From Gammaproteobacteria bacterium (lineage in GTDB: Bacteria; Pseudomonadota; Gammaproteobacteria; GCA-001735895): a stretch of DNA of 64,000 bases. The notes below the pieces were generated by a model. The model saw only the letters and a list, made by a program, of their open reading frames with translations. It made no database searches and was not told the DNA's origin. The stretch is taken from assembly GCA_022340305.1 (NCBI GenBank), contig JAJDOF010000071.1, positions 1 to 64,000 on the forward strand. The letters are read 5' to 3'. A program made the translations under genes and the position numbers. Within the stretch, counting starts at the first letter, position 1. Every line of letters begins with the position of its first letter. Below, piece after piece: positions 8,593 to 21,073 of this stretch.

Positions 8593-9285
8593 ATGAAAAC
8601 TATTGGCGTAATTGGTGGCATGAGCTGGGAAAGCAGCCTGCTTTACTATCGCCTGATCAACCAGGCTGTGCGTGACCGCCTCGGTGGTTTGCATTCAGCC
8701 AGAATGTTGATGTATAGCGTCGATTTTGCACCGCTCGAAACGTTGCAACACCAGGGCGACTGGGATGGCGCGTCCGCTATCGTGATCGATGCGGCGCTTC
8801 GGCTGGAAGCCGGGGGCGCTGATTTTATCCTGATCGCCAGCAACACCATGCACCAGGTCGCAGAGGCGGTAGCGAACGCGGTCAATATCCCACTACTGCA
8901 TATTGCCGATGCGACAGCACAACAGTTACTGGGTGAAAAGGTCCGCCGTGTTGGATTGCTCGGCACCGCATTCACCATGGAGCTTGATTTTTATCGTCAG
9001 CGTATTGAGCAGCAGAGTATCGAGATCGTGGTGCCCGAGTTGCACGATCGGCAAATGGTACACGACATCATTTACCAGGAACTCTGTCTCGGTAAAATCG
9101 ATGAGGACTCGCGCGAAGTTTACCTCGCGATCATCGATCGTTTGCGCGCGCAGCGCATCGAAGGCGTCATTCTCGGTTGTACGGAAATCGGCATGCTGAT
9201 CGATTCCCGACATACCGATCTGCCGCTCTACGACACTACCGCTATTCACTGCGCTCAGGCCGTTGCCTGCGCACTGCAAGCCTAG
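8593..9285 (+). CDS. Aspartate/glutamate racemase family protein (YgeA-like)
   Basis: A 230-residue member of the Asp/Glu racemase superfamily. MKTIGVIGGMSWES is the standard N-terminus, so the ATG at 8593 is chosen over 8575. These enzymes use two acid/base residues, usually both cysteine. The second is present (C196 in LGCTEIG). At the first site this protein has Ser83 in SNTMH, where canonical racemases have Cys and E. coli YgeA, an L-Asp/Glu-specific racemase, has Thr83. This suggests the YgeA subclass, with altered stereochemical bias. The gene stands alone after trhO. Confidence 0.85.
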   Translation: MKTIGVIGGMSWESSLLYYRLINQAVRDRLGGLHSARMLMYSVDFAPLETLQHQGDWDGASAIVIDAALRLEAGGADFILIASNTMHQVAEAVANAVNIPLLHIADATAQQLLGEKVRRVGLLGTAFTMELDFYRQRIEQQSIEIVVPELHDRQMVHDIIYQELCLGKIDEDSREVYLAIIDRLRAQRIEGVILGCTEIGMLIDSRHTDLPLYDTTAIHCAQAVACALQA

Positions 9286-9464
9286 CCCACATATTGCACC
9301 AGTCGGGCTCGCGCATTGACCTAACTTATTGAAACGTATGAGTAAACCGATGGTTTCGTCCGTAAATGTAAAAGTACACTTGGTACCGGCCCGAGCCCTA
9401 TCCCGGCACTGACTTGTCCAGATACGCCACTCCTGCGGAGCCATGGACGCTACGCGCCCATGTG

Positions 9465-9487
9465 CAAAATCGCTCCCGGCGATTTTG
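9465..9487. repeat. Short inverted repeat in intergenic region
   Basis: CAAAATCGC at 9465-9473 and its exact complement at 9479-9487, separated by five bases. It lies between the convergent racemase and ferredoxin genes and could be a bidirectional terminator stem, but lacks a proper T tract. Confidence 0.5.
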
Positions 9488-9526
9488 TCAGTCCAGTCCG
9501 GCGTTCAGCCGCATCTGGCCGGCGCC

Positions 9527-9566
9527 GGAATGCCGCATCACTCGGGATACCGTGATGCGGCATTCC
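9527..9566. repeat. 15-bp perfect inverted repeat, possible terminator or repeat-family palindrome
   Basis: GGAATGCCGCATCAC at 9527-9541 is matched perfectly by its complement at 9552-9566 around a 10-base loop. The surrounding stretch 9286-9609, about 320 bases between convergent genes, has no credible gene. The hairpin is strong and stands 44 bases from the end of the ferredoxin gene, but no T run follows in either direction, so it may be a dispersed intergenic palindrome rather than a factor-independent terminator. Confidence 0.6.
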
Positions 9567-9609
9567 GATGCAATATGCGGCCTAGCCCGATAAGCGCGCG
9601 ATTTTCGGG

Positions 9610-9945
9610 TTAGCTCGGAAATTCGGGCTGCAACAATTCGATGGTCAAATCCGAAACCGCATAGGCGCTGCAAAACAACGCATAGCCCTGTTCCTGCTGT
9701 TCCCGGCTGAGTGCCGCTGGTTGCCCATGTGGATAGCTGACTTCACCTGCAAGCAGACGCCCAAGACAGGAACCACATTGCCCGCTGCGACAGCTGTAGG
9801 ATATCAGCACATTGGCAGCGTGCGCGCAGCGCAGAATGGACTGCCCGGCGCCACAAGTGAACTGCTCGCCGCCCGGCTGGACGGTGATCTGGAAGCCTGG
9901 TTCGGTAATAGTGTCAGATGACCGGTTGGCTGCGCTTGCTGTCAA
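9610..9945 (-). CDS. Stand-alone 2Fe-2S ferredoxin domain, uncertain start; possible remnant of a ferredoxin reductase
   Basis: The frame encodes a plant-type [2Fe-2S] ferredoxin domain: FQITVQPGG at the start, the cluster motif CRSGQCGSC (Cx4CxxC) and a fourth cysteine in YALFCSAYAVSDLTIELLQP. The sequence resembles the N-terminal domain of the CDP-6-deoxy-glucoseen-reductase-like proteins often encoded beside ubiD, but it stops right after that domain, so the FAD and NAD domains are absent. No good start exists: the only ATG is at 10008, deep inside parA. A TTG at 9943-9945 is used here, and the gene overlaps parA by 32 bases. It may be a functional small ferredoxin or a truncated relic. 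Confidence 0.6.
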   Translation of the reverse strand: MTASAANRSSDTITEPGFQITVQPGGEQFTCGAGQSILRCAHAANVLISYSCRSGQCGSCLGRLLAGEVSYPHGQPAALSREQQEQGYALFCSAYAVSDLTIELLQPEFPS

Positions 9946-10558
9946 GCCAGCGAATGATCGGATCCCATTGATCAAGATCCTTGCGCACCGAATAGGGCGG
10001 CAGTTCAAACACGCCTAAGCCACGTTCGGCGGCGCGAACATAATTCTGCGTCTCACGTAACACACTGATAAATGGCGCCTTGCGCACCTTGCGCAGGTAA
10101 CTGTCGAGCTTATGATAGATGTTGTAGTTCTCGCGACAGCGATTGGCAATCAATGCAACCCGGGCTTCCTTGCGCGCAATGCGGTTATTTTCCAGCACTT
10201 TCTGCACGAACGGCGTCGCCGCACGCATGTCGATTGGCGAGGGTAACACCGGAATAATAATGCTCTGGGCGCGGCGCAGTAATGCACTGAGTTCCGCGCC
10301 TTGTACCGCGGCGGGTGTGTCGTAGATGACATAATCCGCATTGCGTGGCACTCGGTAATGACCGTTGGCACCGTTGATTGCGTTGATGGAACTGCGCCCG
10401 CTGGGGCGTGCTGCGAGCCAGTCGAGACTCGATGATTGCGGATCAAGATCGACCAGGACGACCTTGTTACCCTGCGTCGCGTAATAGCTTGCTATGTTCG
10501 TGGCGACGGTGCTTTTGCCCGAGCCCCCCTTGGAATTCAACACCATTATGGAACGCAT
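9914..10558 (-). CDS. Orphan ParA-family ATPase
   Basis: A 214-residue P-loop ATPase of the ParA/MinD type. It has the deviant Walker A NSKGGSGKST at residues 8-17, with the signature lysine, the Walker A' segment VVLVDLDPQSSSLDW and the Walker B-like YVIYDTPAA. GGAGG sits just ahead of the ATG. There is no parB next to it and no N-terminal HTH, so it is not the chromosomal parAB pair. Orphan ParAs of this size position chemoreceptor arrays, carboxysomes or other cargo. It lies 84 bases after ubiD on the same strand and overlaps the ferredoxin gene. Cargo is unknown. Confidence 0.88.
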   Translation of the reverse strand: MRSIMVLNSKGGSGKSTVATNIASYYATQGNKVVLVDLDPQSSSLDWLAARPSGRSSINAINGANGHYRVPRNADYVIYDTPAAVQGAELSALLRRAQSIIIPVLPSPIDMRAATPFVQKVLENNRIARKEARVALIANRCRENYNIYHKLDSYLRKVRKAPFISVLRETQNYVRAAERGLGVFELPPYSVRKDLDQWDPIIRWLDSKRSQPVI

Positions 10559-10642
10559 GTGACCTCCGTTAGCCTCGACCGGGAAGAATATCGATTATCC
10601 TTCAATTATGCCGTTGGTGCAAAAAACACATGGGGCGGCGGA

Positions 10643-12109
10643 TCAGTCCAGTCCCAGCTCGTTCCACATGGCATCGACCCTGTCGATGACCTCGTCTGAC
10701 ATCTTGATCGGTTTGCCCCACGCGCGTGAAGTTTCTCCTCCAATCTTGTTGGTCGCATCCAGCCCCATCTTCGATCCGAGCCCCGATATGGGTGACGCGA
10801 AGTCGAGGTAGTCGATCGGAGTATTGTCGACCAGCGTGATATCCCGGCTCGGATCGGTACGTGTTGATATCGCCCAGATCACGTCTTCCCAGTTTCGCGC
10901 GTTGATATCGTCATCGACCACGATCACGAACTTGGTGTACATGAACTGGCGCAGAAAAGACCAGACACCCATCATTACGCGTTTGGCATGCCCGGGGTAT
11001 TGCTTTTTTATGCTGACCACGGCGACACGGTAGGAGCAACCTTCGGCTGGCAGATAGAAGTCGATGATTTCGGGAAACTGCTTTTGCAGGATCGGGATAA
11101 ACACTTCGTTCAAGGCCAGACCCAGCACCGACGGCTCGTCTGGCGGTCGACCGGTATAGGTGCTGTGATAAATGGGATTCTTGCGCATGCTCATCGCTTC
11201 AACCGTAAATACTGGGAACCGTTCGACCTCGTTGTAGTAGCCAGTATGATCGCCGAACGGCCCTTCGTCGGCCTCGTCGTCCGCATAGATATTCCCTTCC
11301 AGCACGATCTCCGCACGTGACGGAATCTCGAGATCCGACAGTAGAGAACGCGTGATTTCGGTTTTTGAGCCGCGTAACAGTCCCGCGAAGGCATATTCAG
11401 CGAGTGTATCCGGGATTGGCGTCACTGCCGCCAGTATGGTTGCCGGATCACAGCCCAGCACTACCGAGACGGGAAACGGCGCATCGCCGTTATGCAGTCG
11501 CCACTCCTGGTAATCGAGTGCCCCACCACGGTGCGATAACCAACGCATGATCAGTCGATTGCGACCGATCAACTGTTGGCGATAAATACCCAGATTCTGG
11601 CGTTTCTTGTGTGGTCCCCGGGTGGTGACCATGCCCCAGGTTATTAGTGGCGCCGCATCCTCGGGCCAACAGGTCTGGATCGGCAATATCGACAGATCAA
11701 CATCGTCGCCGTGGTACTGGATTTCCTGGCAAACACCCGTTTTCACGGCTTTTGGCGACATGTCGAGGATCTTGCGGTATATGGGCAGGGTTTTCATCGC
11801 TTCCTTGAAACCCCTGGGTGGCGCGGGTTCTTTCAGGAATGCGAGTAGTTTGCCTACCTCACGCAAGTTGGCCGCATTCTGTTCGCCCAGTGCCTGGGCG
11901 ACACGCCGCTCGGTGCCGAACAGATTGGCCAGCAAAGGAATAGCACTATTGCCCGGGTTTTCAAACAACAGGGCCGGGCCACCCGCACGCAATACGCGGT
12001 CGCAGATCTCGGTAATTTCGAGCTCGGTGGAAACCGCTTTGCTAATCCGTTTCAGGTCACCCTGACGCTCCAGTTGACCAATAAAGTCGCGCAGATCCCG
12101 GTATTCCAT
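10643..12109 (-). CDS. ubiD: 4-hydroxy-3-polyprenylbenzoate decarboxylase UbiD
   Basis: A 488-residue UbiD-family decarboxylase, the usual length for the ubiquinone enzyme. It uses prenylated FMN, made by UbiX, to decarboxylate 3-octaprenyl-4-hydroxybenzoate. The N-terminus [19 protein letters not shown], the prFMN/metal-binding region around [17 protein letters not shown] and the glutamate-bearing segment [12 protein letters not shown] are all intact. The ATG follows directly on the SH3-protein stop (one base between them). A UbiX gene is not in the window. Part of a minus-strand run with prlC and the SH3 protein. Confidence 0.95.
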   Translation of the reverse strand: MEYRDLRDFIGQLERQGDLKRISKAVSTELEITEICDRVLRAGGPALLFENPGNSAIPLLANLFGTERRVAQALGEQNAANLREVGKLLAFLKEPAPPRGFKEAMKTLPIYRKILDMSPKAVKTGVCQEIQYHGDDVDLSILPIQTCWPEDAAPLITWGMVTTRGPHKKRQNLGIYRQQLIGRNRLIMRWLSHRGGALDYQEWRLHNGDAPFPVSVVLGCDPATILAAVTPIPDTLAEYAFAGLLRGSKTEITRSLLSDLEIPSRAEIVLEGNIYADDEADEGPFGDHTGYYNEVERFPVFTVEAMSMRKNPIYHSTYTGRPPDEPSVLGLALNEVFIPILQKQFPEIIDFYLPAEGCSYRVAVVSIKKQYPGHAKRVMMGVWSFLRQFMYTKFVIVVDDDINARNWEDVIWAISTRTDPSRDITLVDNTPIDYLDFASPISGLGSKMGLDATNKIGGETSRAWGKPIKMSDEVIDRVDAMWNELGLD

Positions 12110-12775
12110 TTACCAGATCTTGATGCCGTGGAATCGCGCTTTGATGCGGCTTTCAATAATTACTTTGCTGAGCAGGAAACACAGGAGCAATAAAGCCAGC
12201 AATCCGGGAAGGATAATTTTCCAGTAAAGCAGAAAGGTCTCGGTTAAAACTTTTATGGCGGGCTCATTGTTTTGCCGTTTGCGGTCGAGTTCCAGCTGCT
12301 TGTCCACTAATTTTTGCTCGAGCGTGGTTATGGCCTCGCTTGCCTCGTTCTTTTCAGTTTCGAGGCTTTCCATTTTTCTACGCATTTCATCCATGTCCTT
12401 TTCGTAGGTATCGATTACGACTTTACTGTCACTCAGCTTTTCGATCTCTTCTGCCAGGCTGGTATTCTTCTTGCGCTCTTCCTCCAAAAGTATGTTTGAT
12501 GTTGGGGAGGTTACCAAAAAGCCTCGCTTTACCCAGCCACGCAGGCCACCCGGCGCGGTGACCAGGGCGTAAGGACCACGAATTTCATCGACGATCAAGA
12601 GATCGCCTGACTGCAATAATTTTAAAACCTCGCTCTGTGAGTTGGCGTCCTGGTATAGCGACAGCCGCAACTGGTCGGTAACGTACTGCTTGTCTTTGGC
12701 CGTGGTTGCAGCATCCTGTGCGAACGCCTGCAGGCTGCAGATCGTAAGAGTCAAAGTAAAGATTAATTTAGTCAT
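12110..12775 (-). CDS. SH3-domain, coiled-coil, membrane-anchored periplasmic protein (TIGR04211/YgiM type)
   Basis: A 221-residue protein with a signal peptide (ending near LQAFAQD), a bacterial SH3 domain at about residues 30-90 (LRLSLYQDANSQSEVLKLL, GLRGWVKRGFL), a long charged coiled coil (about 95-175) and one C-terminal membrane helix followed by a basic tail. This order is that of E. coli YgiM and the TIGR04211 SH3 family. The ATG at 12773-12775 shares its A with the prlC stop (TGATG); a GTG one codon earlier is an alternative. It probably binds peptidoglycan or an envelope partner; no function is established. Confidence 0.85.
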   Translation of the reverse strand: MTKLIFTLTLTICSLQAFAQDAATTAKDKQYVTDQLRLSLYQDANSQSEVLKLLQSGDLLIVDEIRGPYALVTAPGGLRGWVKRGFLVTSPTSNILLEEERKKNTSLAEEIEKLSDSKVVIDTYEKDMDEMRRKMESLETEKNEASEAITTLEQKLVDKQLELDRKRQNNEPAIKVLTETFLLYWKIILPGLLALLLLCFLLSKVIIESRIKARFHGIKIW

Positions 12776-14814
12776 CACTGGCTTATTCCACTATGTCTCA
12801 ACAAGGCTTCTATATCAGGTTCACGCCCACGAAAACAACGGAAAGATTCCATCGCAGGGCGCGAGCCTCCCCGTTCGAGCACACATTGCAGGAAACGGTT
12901 ACCGGTTTCAGGATTGAAAATCCCTTCTTCTTCAAACGCGGCAAATGCATCGGCGGATAATACCTCCGCCCACTTGTAACTATAGTACCCCGCCGCATAC
13001 CCACCTGCAAAAATATGTGAAAAACCATTCTGGAAACAGTTGATGGCCGGTGTCTCGACCACCCCTATCTCGCTGCGTACCTGGTCAAGTATTTGCTGGA
13101 TCTGGGCAGCAGAGGTAATGTCGGCCTGTCGGTGCACCAGTAAATCAAACAGCGAAAATTCGACCTGGCGCAGCATTTGCAAGGCGCTTTGAAAATTGCG
13201 TGCCGCCAACATGTTTTCAAACAATGAAAGTGGCAGGGGTTCGTTAGTTTGGTAGTGGCGCGCAAATAGCTGCAACGCATCATATTCCCAGCAAAAGTTT
13301 TCCATAAACTGGCTGGGTAGTTCCACTGCATCCCATTCGACACCGTTGATACCAGCTACTTCGGGAACATCTACTCGTGTCAGCAAATGGTGGAGGCCGT
13401 GACCGAACTCGTGAAATAGCGTGATCACTTCATTGTGGGTAAACAGGGCCGGCTCATCTCCGATTGGAGGCGTCAGGTTGCAGGTTAGATATGCAACCGG
13501 TAACTGAATTTTACCGTCGATGCGGTAACGATTGACACATTCATCCATCCAGGCGCCGCCACGCTTGTGTTCGCGGGCATAGAGATCGAGGAAAAACTGG
13601 CCGATAGGTTCGCCTTTGCTGTCCTCGATCTGGTAGAACCCAACATCGTCGTGCCAGCAATCGATACCCTCTTCGATACGGGTGATGCGGATGCGGTATA
13701 GCTTCGCTACGATGTCAAACAACCCATTGATCACCCCCTCGTCAGCGAAGTAGGGTTTTAGATCCTCGTCGGATATCTGGTAGCGATGTTGTTTTAACTT
13801 TTCGCTGTAATAGGCATAGTCCCAGGCTTCGAGTTCACCCTCGAAACCCAGCGACTGCGCAAATTCCTGGCGCTCGGCCACTTCCTTCAGGGCGGCCTGC
13901 CGAGAACGTGCAGCAAGATCGTAGAGAAATTCAAGCACCTGCTCGACATTGTTCGCCATCTTGGTTTGCAGCGAGTATTCAGCGTAGTTCGCAAATCCGA
14001 GTAATTGGGCCTTTTCGTGTCTTTTAGCGACAATGTCCTGCATTACAGGCGCATTATCCCAGACTTTATCGGTAATACCTCGATCCGAAGCGCGCGTGAC
14101 ATGGGCCTCGTAAATGGCCTGACGCAATGAGCGATTGTCGGCAAAACCGATCACCGCCAGAAAACAGGGCATGTCGAGCGTGACGCGATAGCCCGACATT
14201 TCCTTTTGCTCGGCCAATTGGCGCAGCATCGCGTAAGCGTAATCGGGCAAGCCGCTGAGCTCGCTTTCATCCTCGGTTAGATATTGCCAGGCCTGCGTTG
14301 CATCGAGAATATTGTTTTCAAAACGCGATTGCAGTTCAGACAATTCAGTTTGTAATTGTTGATAGCGCTGCTTGTCGTCACCCTCGAGCTCGACACCGCC
14401 AAGGCGAAAATGCAGTAGCGCGTCGCTGATCGTCTTTTGTTGTGCTGGCGTGAAATTCGTATAGTCGGCAGATTCGGCTATGCGATGGTAGGCTTCGTAT
14501 AGCTCCTGATTATGGCTGACTTCGGTGGCATATTCACTCAGCAGCGGCAGGCATAGATTGTATGCGTCGCGCAACTCTGGGTTACTTTTTACCGCGTTCA
14601 GATGGCGTACCGGCGACCAGGCCCTGTCCAGACGATCATTCATCAATTCAAGCGGCTGGATCAAACTCGCCCAGTCGGGATGATCCTGCTCTGCCAGGAT
14701 GGCGATGGCGCTGAGGTTTTGCTCAATCAGCTGGCTGATGGCAGGCTCAATCATTGCCGGATGGATTTTGCTAAAGGCGGGCAATACGCCGGGTTCGAGT
14801 AATGGGTTGGTCAC
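12775..14814 (-). CDS. prlC: Oligopeptidase A (M3 metallopeptidase)
   Basis: A 679-residue cytoplasmic zinc oligopeptidase of the M3 family, the same length as E. coli PrlC/OpdA (680). The zinc site HEFGHGLHH starts at residue 468, and the downstream glutamate ligand lies in the helix that follows. The N-terminus MTNPLLEPGVLPAFSKIHP is typical. In E. coli the enzyme degrades short peptides, including cleaved signal peptides. It heads a minus-strand run with the SH3 protein and ubiD. The 56-base gap to the GIDE gene probably carries its promoter. Confidence 0.95.
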   Translation of the reverse strand: MTNPLLEPGVLPAFSKIHPAMIEPAISQLIEQNLSAIAILAEQDHPDWASLIQPLELMNDRLDRAWSPVRHLNAVKSNPELRDAYNLCLPLLSEYATEVSHNQELYEAYHRIAESADYTNFTPAQQKTISDALLHFRLGGVELEGDDKQRYQQLQTELSELQSRFENNILDATQAWQYLTEDESELSGLPDYAYAMLRQLAEQKEMSGYRVTLDMPCFLAVIGFADNRSLRQAIYEAHVTRASDRGITDKVWDNAPVMQDIVAKRHEKAQLLGFANYAEYSLQTKMANNVEQVLEFLYDLAARSRQAALKEVAERQEFAQSLGFEGELEAWDYAYYSEKLKQHRYQISDEDLKPYFADEGVINGLFDIVAKLYRIRITRIEEGIDCWHDDVGFYQIEDSKGEPIGQFFLDLYAREHKRGGAWMDECVNRYRIDGKIQLPVAYLTCNLTPPIGDEPALFTHNEVITLFHEFGHGLHHLLTRVDVPEVAGINGVEWDAVELPSQFMENFCWEYDALQLFARHYQTNEPLPLSLFENMLAARNFQSALQMLRQVEFSLFDLLVHRQADITSAAQIQQILDQVRSEIGVVETPAINCFQNGFSHIFAGGYAAGYYSYKWAEVLSADAFAAFEEEGIFNPETGNRFLQCVLERGGSRPAMESFRCFRGREPDIEALLRHSGISQ

Positions 14815-14870
14815 TTTTTGTCCATAAGGATTCGGTAAAGGGCGCTAGTCTACTGAACTCGGTCGCGCAA

Positions 14871-15806
14871 TCAACTCGGAAACGGTGGGCGCAGCGAGAA
14901 CAGGATGACAACAGCAATAAAAACAAGAAATGCAATCGCAACCGAAAACCACGCCGCTAGCTTTTTCCGCGCCACGAGATCCTCTTCTACGGTCGCAGAC
15001 AAAATATAGGGCAAGCCAGGATCGCGCGGTGCTGATAGCAAATGTTGTTCGCCACCTTGACTATTCAATATTCCCAGCACCTGCTTGCGTGCAGCAGAAC
15101 GTATCGCCTGCCACTCCCGTTTCTGGATCACTCCATTGTTGTCAAAATCATACTGTGCCAGATATCGCTGCGGTTGCAGCTTCCAGTCTTTGACGAGATC
15201 GTCGACCTGGCGCGCAATATATTCATCCGTTGGACTGTTCTGAAAACTGCTGAACTCACCGAGGGCATATAAAGTCGTTGCTGGTCGAATCAGTCGCTCG
15301 CGAAAACGGTAGCTACCCATATTGAATTGCAGCCAACCTGCCTTTGATGGGGGCTTCAATCGATAGTCGGCATCATGGCCATACCAGGTGATATCGGTTT
15401 CGGGAATTACCTGTGCGTGATCGGGGTTGATGATACACCAACCGGTGTCATCGACCAGGCGAAACAGCGCACCGCTGCGTTCGTCCGATATGTTACTCCA
15501 GCTGATACGCTTGCCACTCTTCTTACGCTTGTCGATGGTGCAGTGATACCAGACGCAACGGCTGTTACTGAATGGCGAAGTGATACTGTCACCCGACAGC
15601 CATTCACCCAGACCTTTCAGCTCGACGTGGCCCTGTGCCGCCGACCTGATTTTCGAGGTTGCCGTACCATCGACAAAGCGAAAGCTGCGAAATGCGCCAT
15701 AACAGTAGTACACCAGGAATGCAAACACACCGATCAGCACCGCCAGTAAAACCTGGTAGTCACTACCCGGCATGGCCATGATTTCGGATTTGAGCCAGAC
15801 ATACAT
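14871..15806 (-). CDS. GIDE-domain membrane protein with an EF-hand loop
   Basis: A 311-residue membrane protein with one helix near residues 16-36 and a second at about 285-308. Between them lies a GIDE/E3-ligase-like domain, recognised from the SPFSNSRCVWYHCTI segment and the paired strands that follow; bacterial members have no RING and no known ligase activity. Residues 220-231 form a perfect canonical EF-hand loop, DFDNNGVIQKRE, with ligands at positions 1, 3, 5 and 12, pointing to calcium binding in this region. The start at 15806 is the longest; ATGs at 15779 and 15773 are possible. The upstream gene is lemA, a frequent partner. Confidence 0.8.
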   Translation of the reverse strand: MYVWLKSEIMAMPGSDYQVLLAVLIGVFAFLVYYCYGAFRSFRFVDGTATSKIRSAAQGHVELKGLGEWLSGDSITSPFSNSRCVWYHCTIDKRKKSGKRISWSNISDERSGALFRLVDDTGWCIINPDHAQVIPETDITWYGHDADYRLKPPSKAGWLQFNMGSYRFRERLIRPATTLYALGEFSSFQNSPTDEYIARQVDDLVKDWKLQPQRYLAQYDFDNNGVIQKREWQAIRSAARKQVLGILNSQGGEQHLLSAPRDPGLPYILSATVEEDLVARKKLAAWFSVAIAFLVFIAVVILFSLRPPFPS

Positions 15807-15828
15807 GGCGACAAACGGGCGTGTTATA

Positions 15829-16404
15829 TCAGGAATCGAATAATTCTTTCACGCTGACATCGACAGTTTCCGTGGCTTCGAACTCGAGTAAATCGCGCGC
15901 GTTAAATGCGAATAGTCGGGCAACGATTAAATCGGGGAATGTTTCGATGCCAATATTATTGATATTGGCAGATTCGTTATAAAACTCACGCCTGTCCGCT
16001 ATCGTGTTCTCTAACGCACTGATACGCCCCTGCAGATGCTGAAAATTCTCATTGGCGCGCAGCTCCGGATAATCTTCTGCCAATGCGAATAGCTGGCCCA
16101 GCCCGAGGCGTAACGCGCCTTCTGCCATCCCCAATCCGGGAACATCCTGATCTTGCCGAGCCTGGGAAACGCGGGAACGCGCTTGCATTACTTTTTCCAG
16201 CGTGCCCTGCTCGAATTTCATGTATTGCTTGCAGGTTTCAACCAGCTTGGGAATTTCATCGTGCCGCTGTTTAAGCAGAACGTCGATGTTTGACCAGGCC
16301 TTGGATACATTGTGCTTGAGACGCACCAGGTGATTGTAAATACTGATCACGTAAAGCACGATGCCCACTACGACAGCCCAGAAGATGATGCTGGTTATAT
16401 CCAT
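15829..16404 (-). CDS. lemA: LemA family protein
   Basis: A 191-residue LemA protein: one N-terminal membrane helix (IIFWAVVVGIVLYVISIYN) followed by a long helical domain with RLKHNVSKAWSNIDVLLKQR, the family's best conserved block, and YNESANINNIGIETFPD near the end. LemA proteins face the periplasm in most Gram-negatives; the function is unknown. The gene is followed after 22 bases by the GIDE-domain gene, and LemA with GIDE is a common bacterial pair, suggesting they act together in the envelope. Confidence 0.93.
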   Translation of the reverse strand: MDITSIIFWAVVVGIVLYVISIYNHLVRLKHNVSKAWSNIDVLLKQRHDEIPKLVETCKQYMKFEQGTLEKVMQARSRVSQARQDQDVPGLGMAEGALRLGLGQLFALAEDYPELRANENFQHLQGRISALENTIADRREFYNESANINNIGIETFPDLIVARLFAFNARDLLEFEATETVDVSVKELFDS

Positions 16405-16436
16405 CGGGTTGTTCTCTTGGATGTTAAAAGATACCC

Positions 16437-16466
16437 TATATATAGATATTATTTTAATAAAATCAA
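16437..16466 (-). promoter_or_regulatory. Possible promoter of lemA
   Basis: Minus-strand TTGATT (16461-16466), an 18-base AT-rich spacer and TATATA (16437-16442), about 33 bases ahead of the lemA ATG. The region is AT-rich throughout, so chance matches are possible. Confidence 0.35.
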
Positions 16467-16473
16467 GAAGTTG

Positions 16474-19955
<3,482 letters not shown>

Positions 19956-19972
19956 ACAGTCTCAGCCATAAC

Positions 19973-21073
19973 CTACAAGCGCATCGGCATGACGACGTAC
20001 AAACTCGATTCGTCTTCGCGGTCACTCATGATGGCGCTGCTATTGGAGTCTTTGAGTTTGATTTGTACCTTCTCTGACCCGAGCACATTCAATACATCGA
20101 TCAGATAGGTTACGTTGAATCCGATTTCCATATCACTTTCATCGTATTCTACCTGCAATTCCTCTTCGGCTTCTTCCTGGTCCGGATTATTGGCTTGAAT
20201 CGACAGATTTCCAGAGGAAAGCGTCAGGCGAATGCCTCGATACTTTTCGTTTGACAAAATAGCTATCCGGCTCATCGACTGTTTCAGCGTCTCACGGTCG
20301 ACCTGCATGGTCTTATTTCCATCAACCGGAATCACCCGCTGGTAATCCGGAAATTTACCATCGATTAATTTTGTCGTGAATATCAGCGAACCCGTTTCCA
20401 CCCTGAAATGATTTTGACTCAGTTCACAGCTTGCGTGGCTATCACCAGAATCAAGCAACCGTGACAACTCAAGTACGGCCTTACGCGGAATGATAATCTG
20501 CCGGTCTTCGCTTACCCCGATATCGAGAGAGGCATGGCTGAGCGCCAGCCGGTGGCCGTCAGTAGCTACCAGCTTGATGCCGCCCGATTCAAGCTCCATC
20601 AAAATCCCATTCAAATAGTAACGAACGTCTTGCTGTGCCATGGCAAACGAGGTTTTATCAAACAATCCCTTGAGAACCATTTGCGGAATTGTAAACGCTT
20701 GCTGAACCGCGATTTCGTCCAGGCTCGGGAAATCCTGCGCAGGCAAGGTGGCGAGGGTGAAACGGCTACGCGCCGATATCAGCGACACGCGTGTTTCTTC
20801 GAGGTTGAAATTAATTTCTGCCCCGTCGGGCAACGCTTTGCAAATATCGAGCAATTTCCGTGCAGGAATGGTTGTCTGGAAATCAGCAGGGCTGTCCGCC
20901 TTGACGCGGGCGACCATCTCGATTTCAAGATCTGTAGCCGAAAGAGTTAAGTCACCGCCTGATGACTTAAACAAAACGTTACCCAAGATAGGCAGTGTCT
21001 GCCGCCTTTCAACCGCGCCTATAATTTGTTGCAGGGGACCAAGCAAGTCTTGTCTTTTAATAGTAGTTTTCAT
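19973..21073 (-). CDS. dnaN: DNA polymerase III beta sliding clamp
   Basis: A 366-residue beta clamp, the same length as in E. coli (366). MKTTIKRQDLLGPLQQIIGA is the standard start and VVMPMRL the standard end. Three similar domains follow each other, with recognisable blocks such as TLPILGNVL, ATDGHRLALSHA and KFPDYQRVIP. It encircles DNA and tethers polymerase III and repair proteins. About 220 non-coding bases with DnaA boxes separate it from dnaA. Confidence 0.98.
   Translation of the reverse strand: MKTTIKRQDLLGPLQQIIGAVERRQTLPILGNVLFKSSGGDLTLSATDLEIEMVARVKADSPADFQTTIPARKLLDICKALPDGAEINFNLEETRVSLISARSRFTLATLPAQDFPSLDEIAVQQAFTIPQMVLKGLFDKTSFAMAQQDVRYYLNGILMELESGGIKLVATDGHRLALSHASLDIGVSEDRQIIIPRKAVLELSRLLDSGDSHASCELSQNHFRVETGSLIFTTKLIDGKFPDYQRVIPVDGNKTMQVDRETLKQSMSRIAILSNEKYRGIRLTLSSGNLSIQANNPDQEEAEEELQVEYDESDMEIGFNVTYLIDVLNVLGSEKVQIKLKDSNSSAIMSDREDESSLYVVMPMRL

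Noticed and set aside
9914-10558. ParA as the chromosomal partition ATPase of the origin
   Set aside because: No parB is adjacent and the protein is short with different neighbours, so it is called an orphan ParA.
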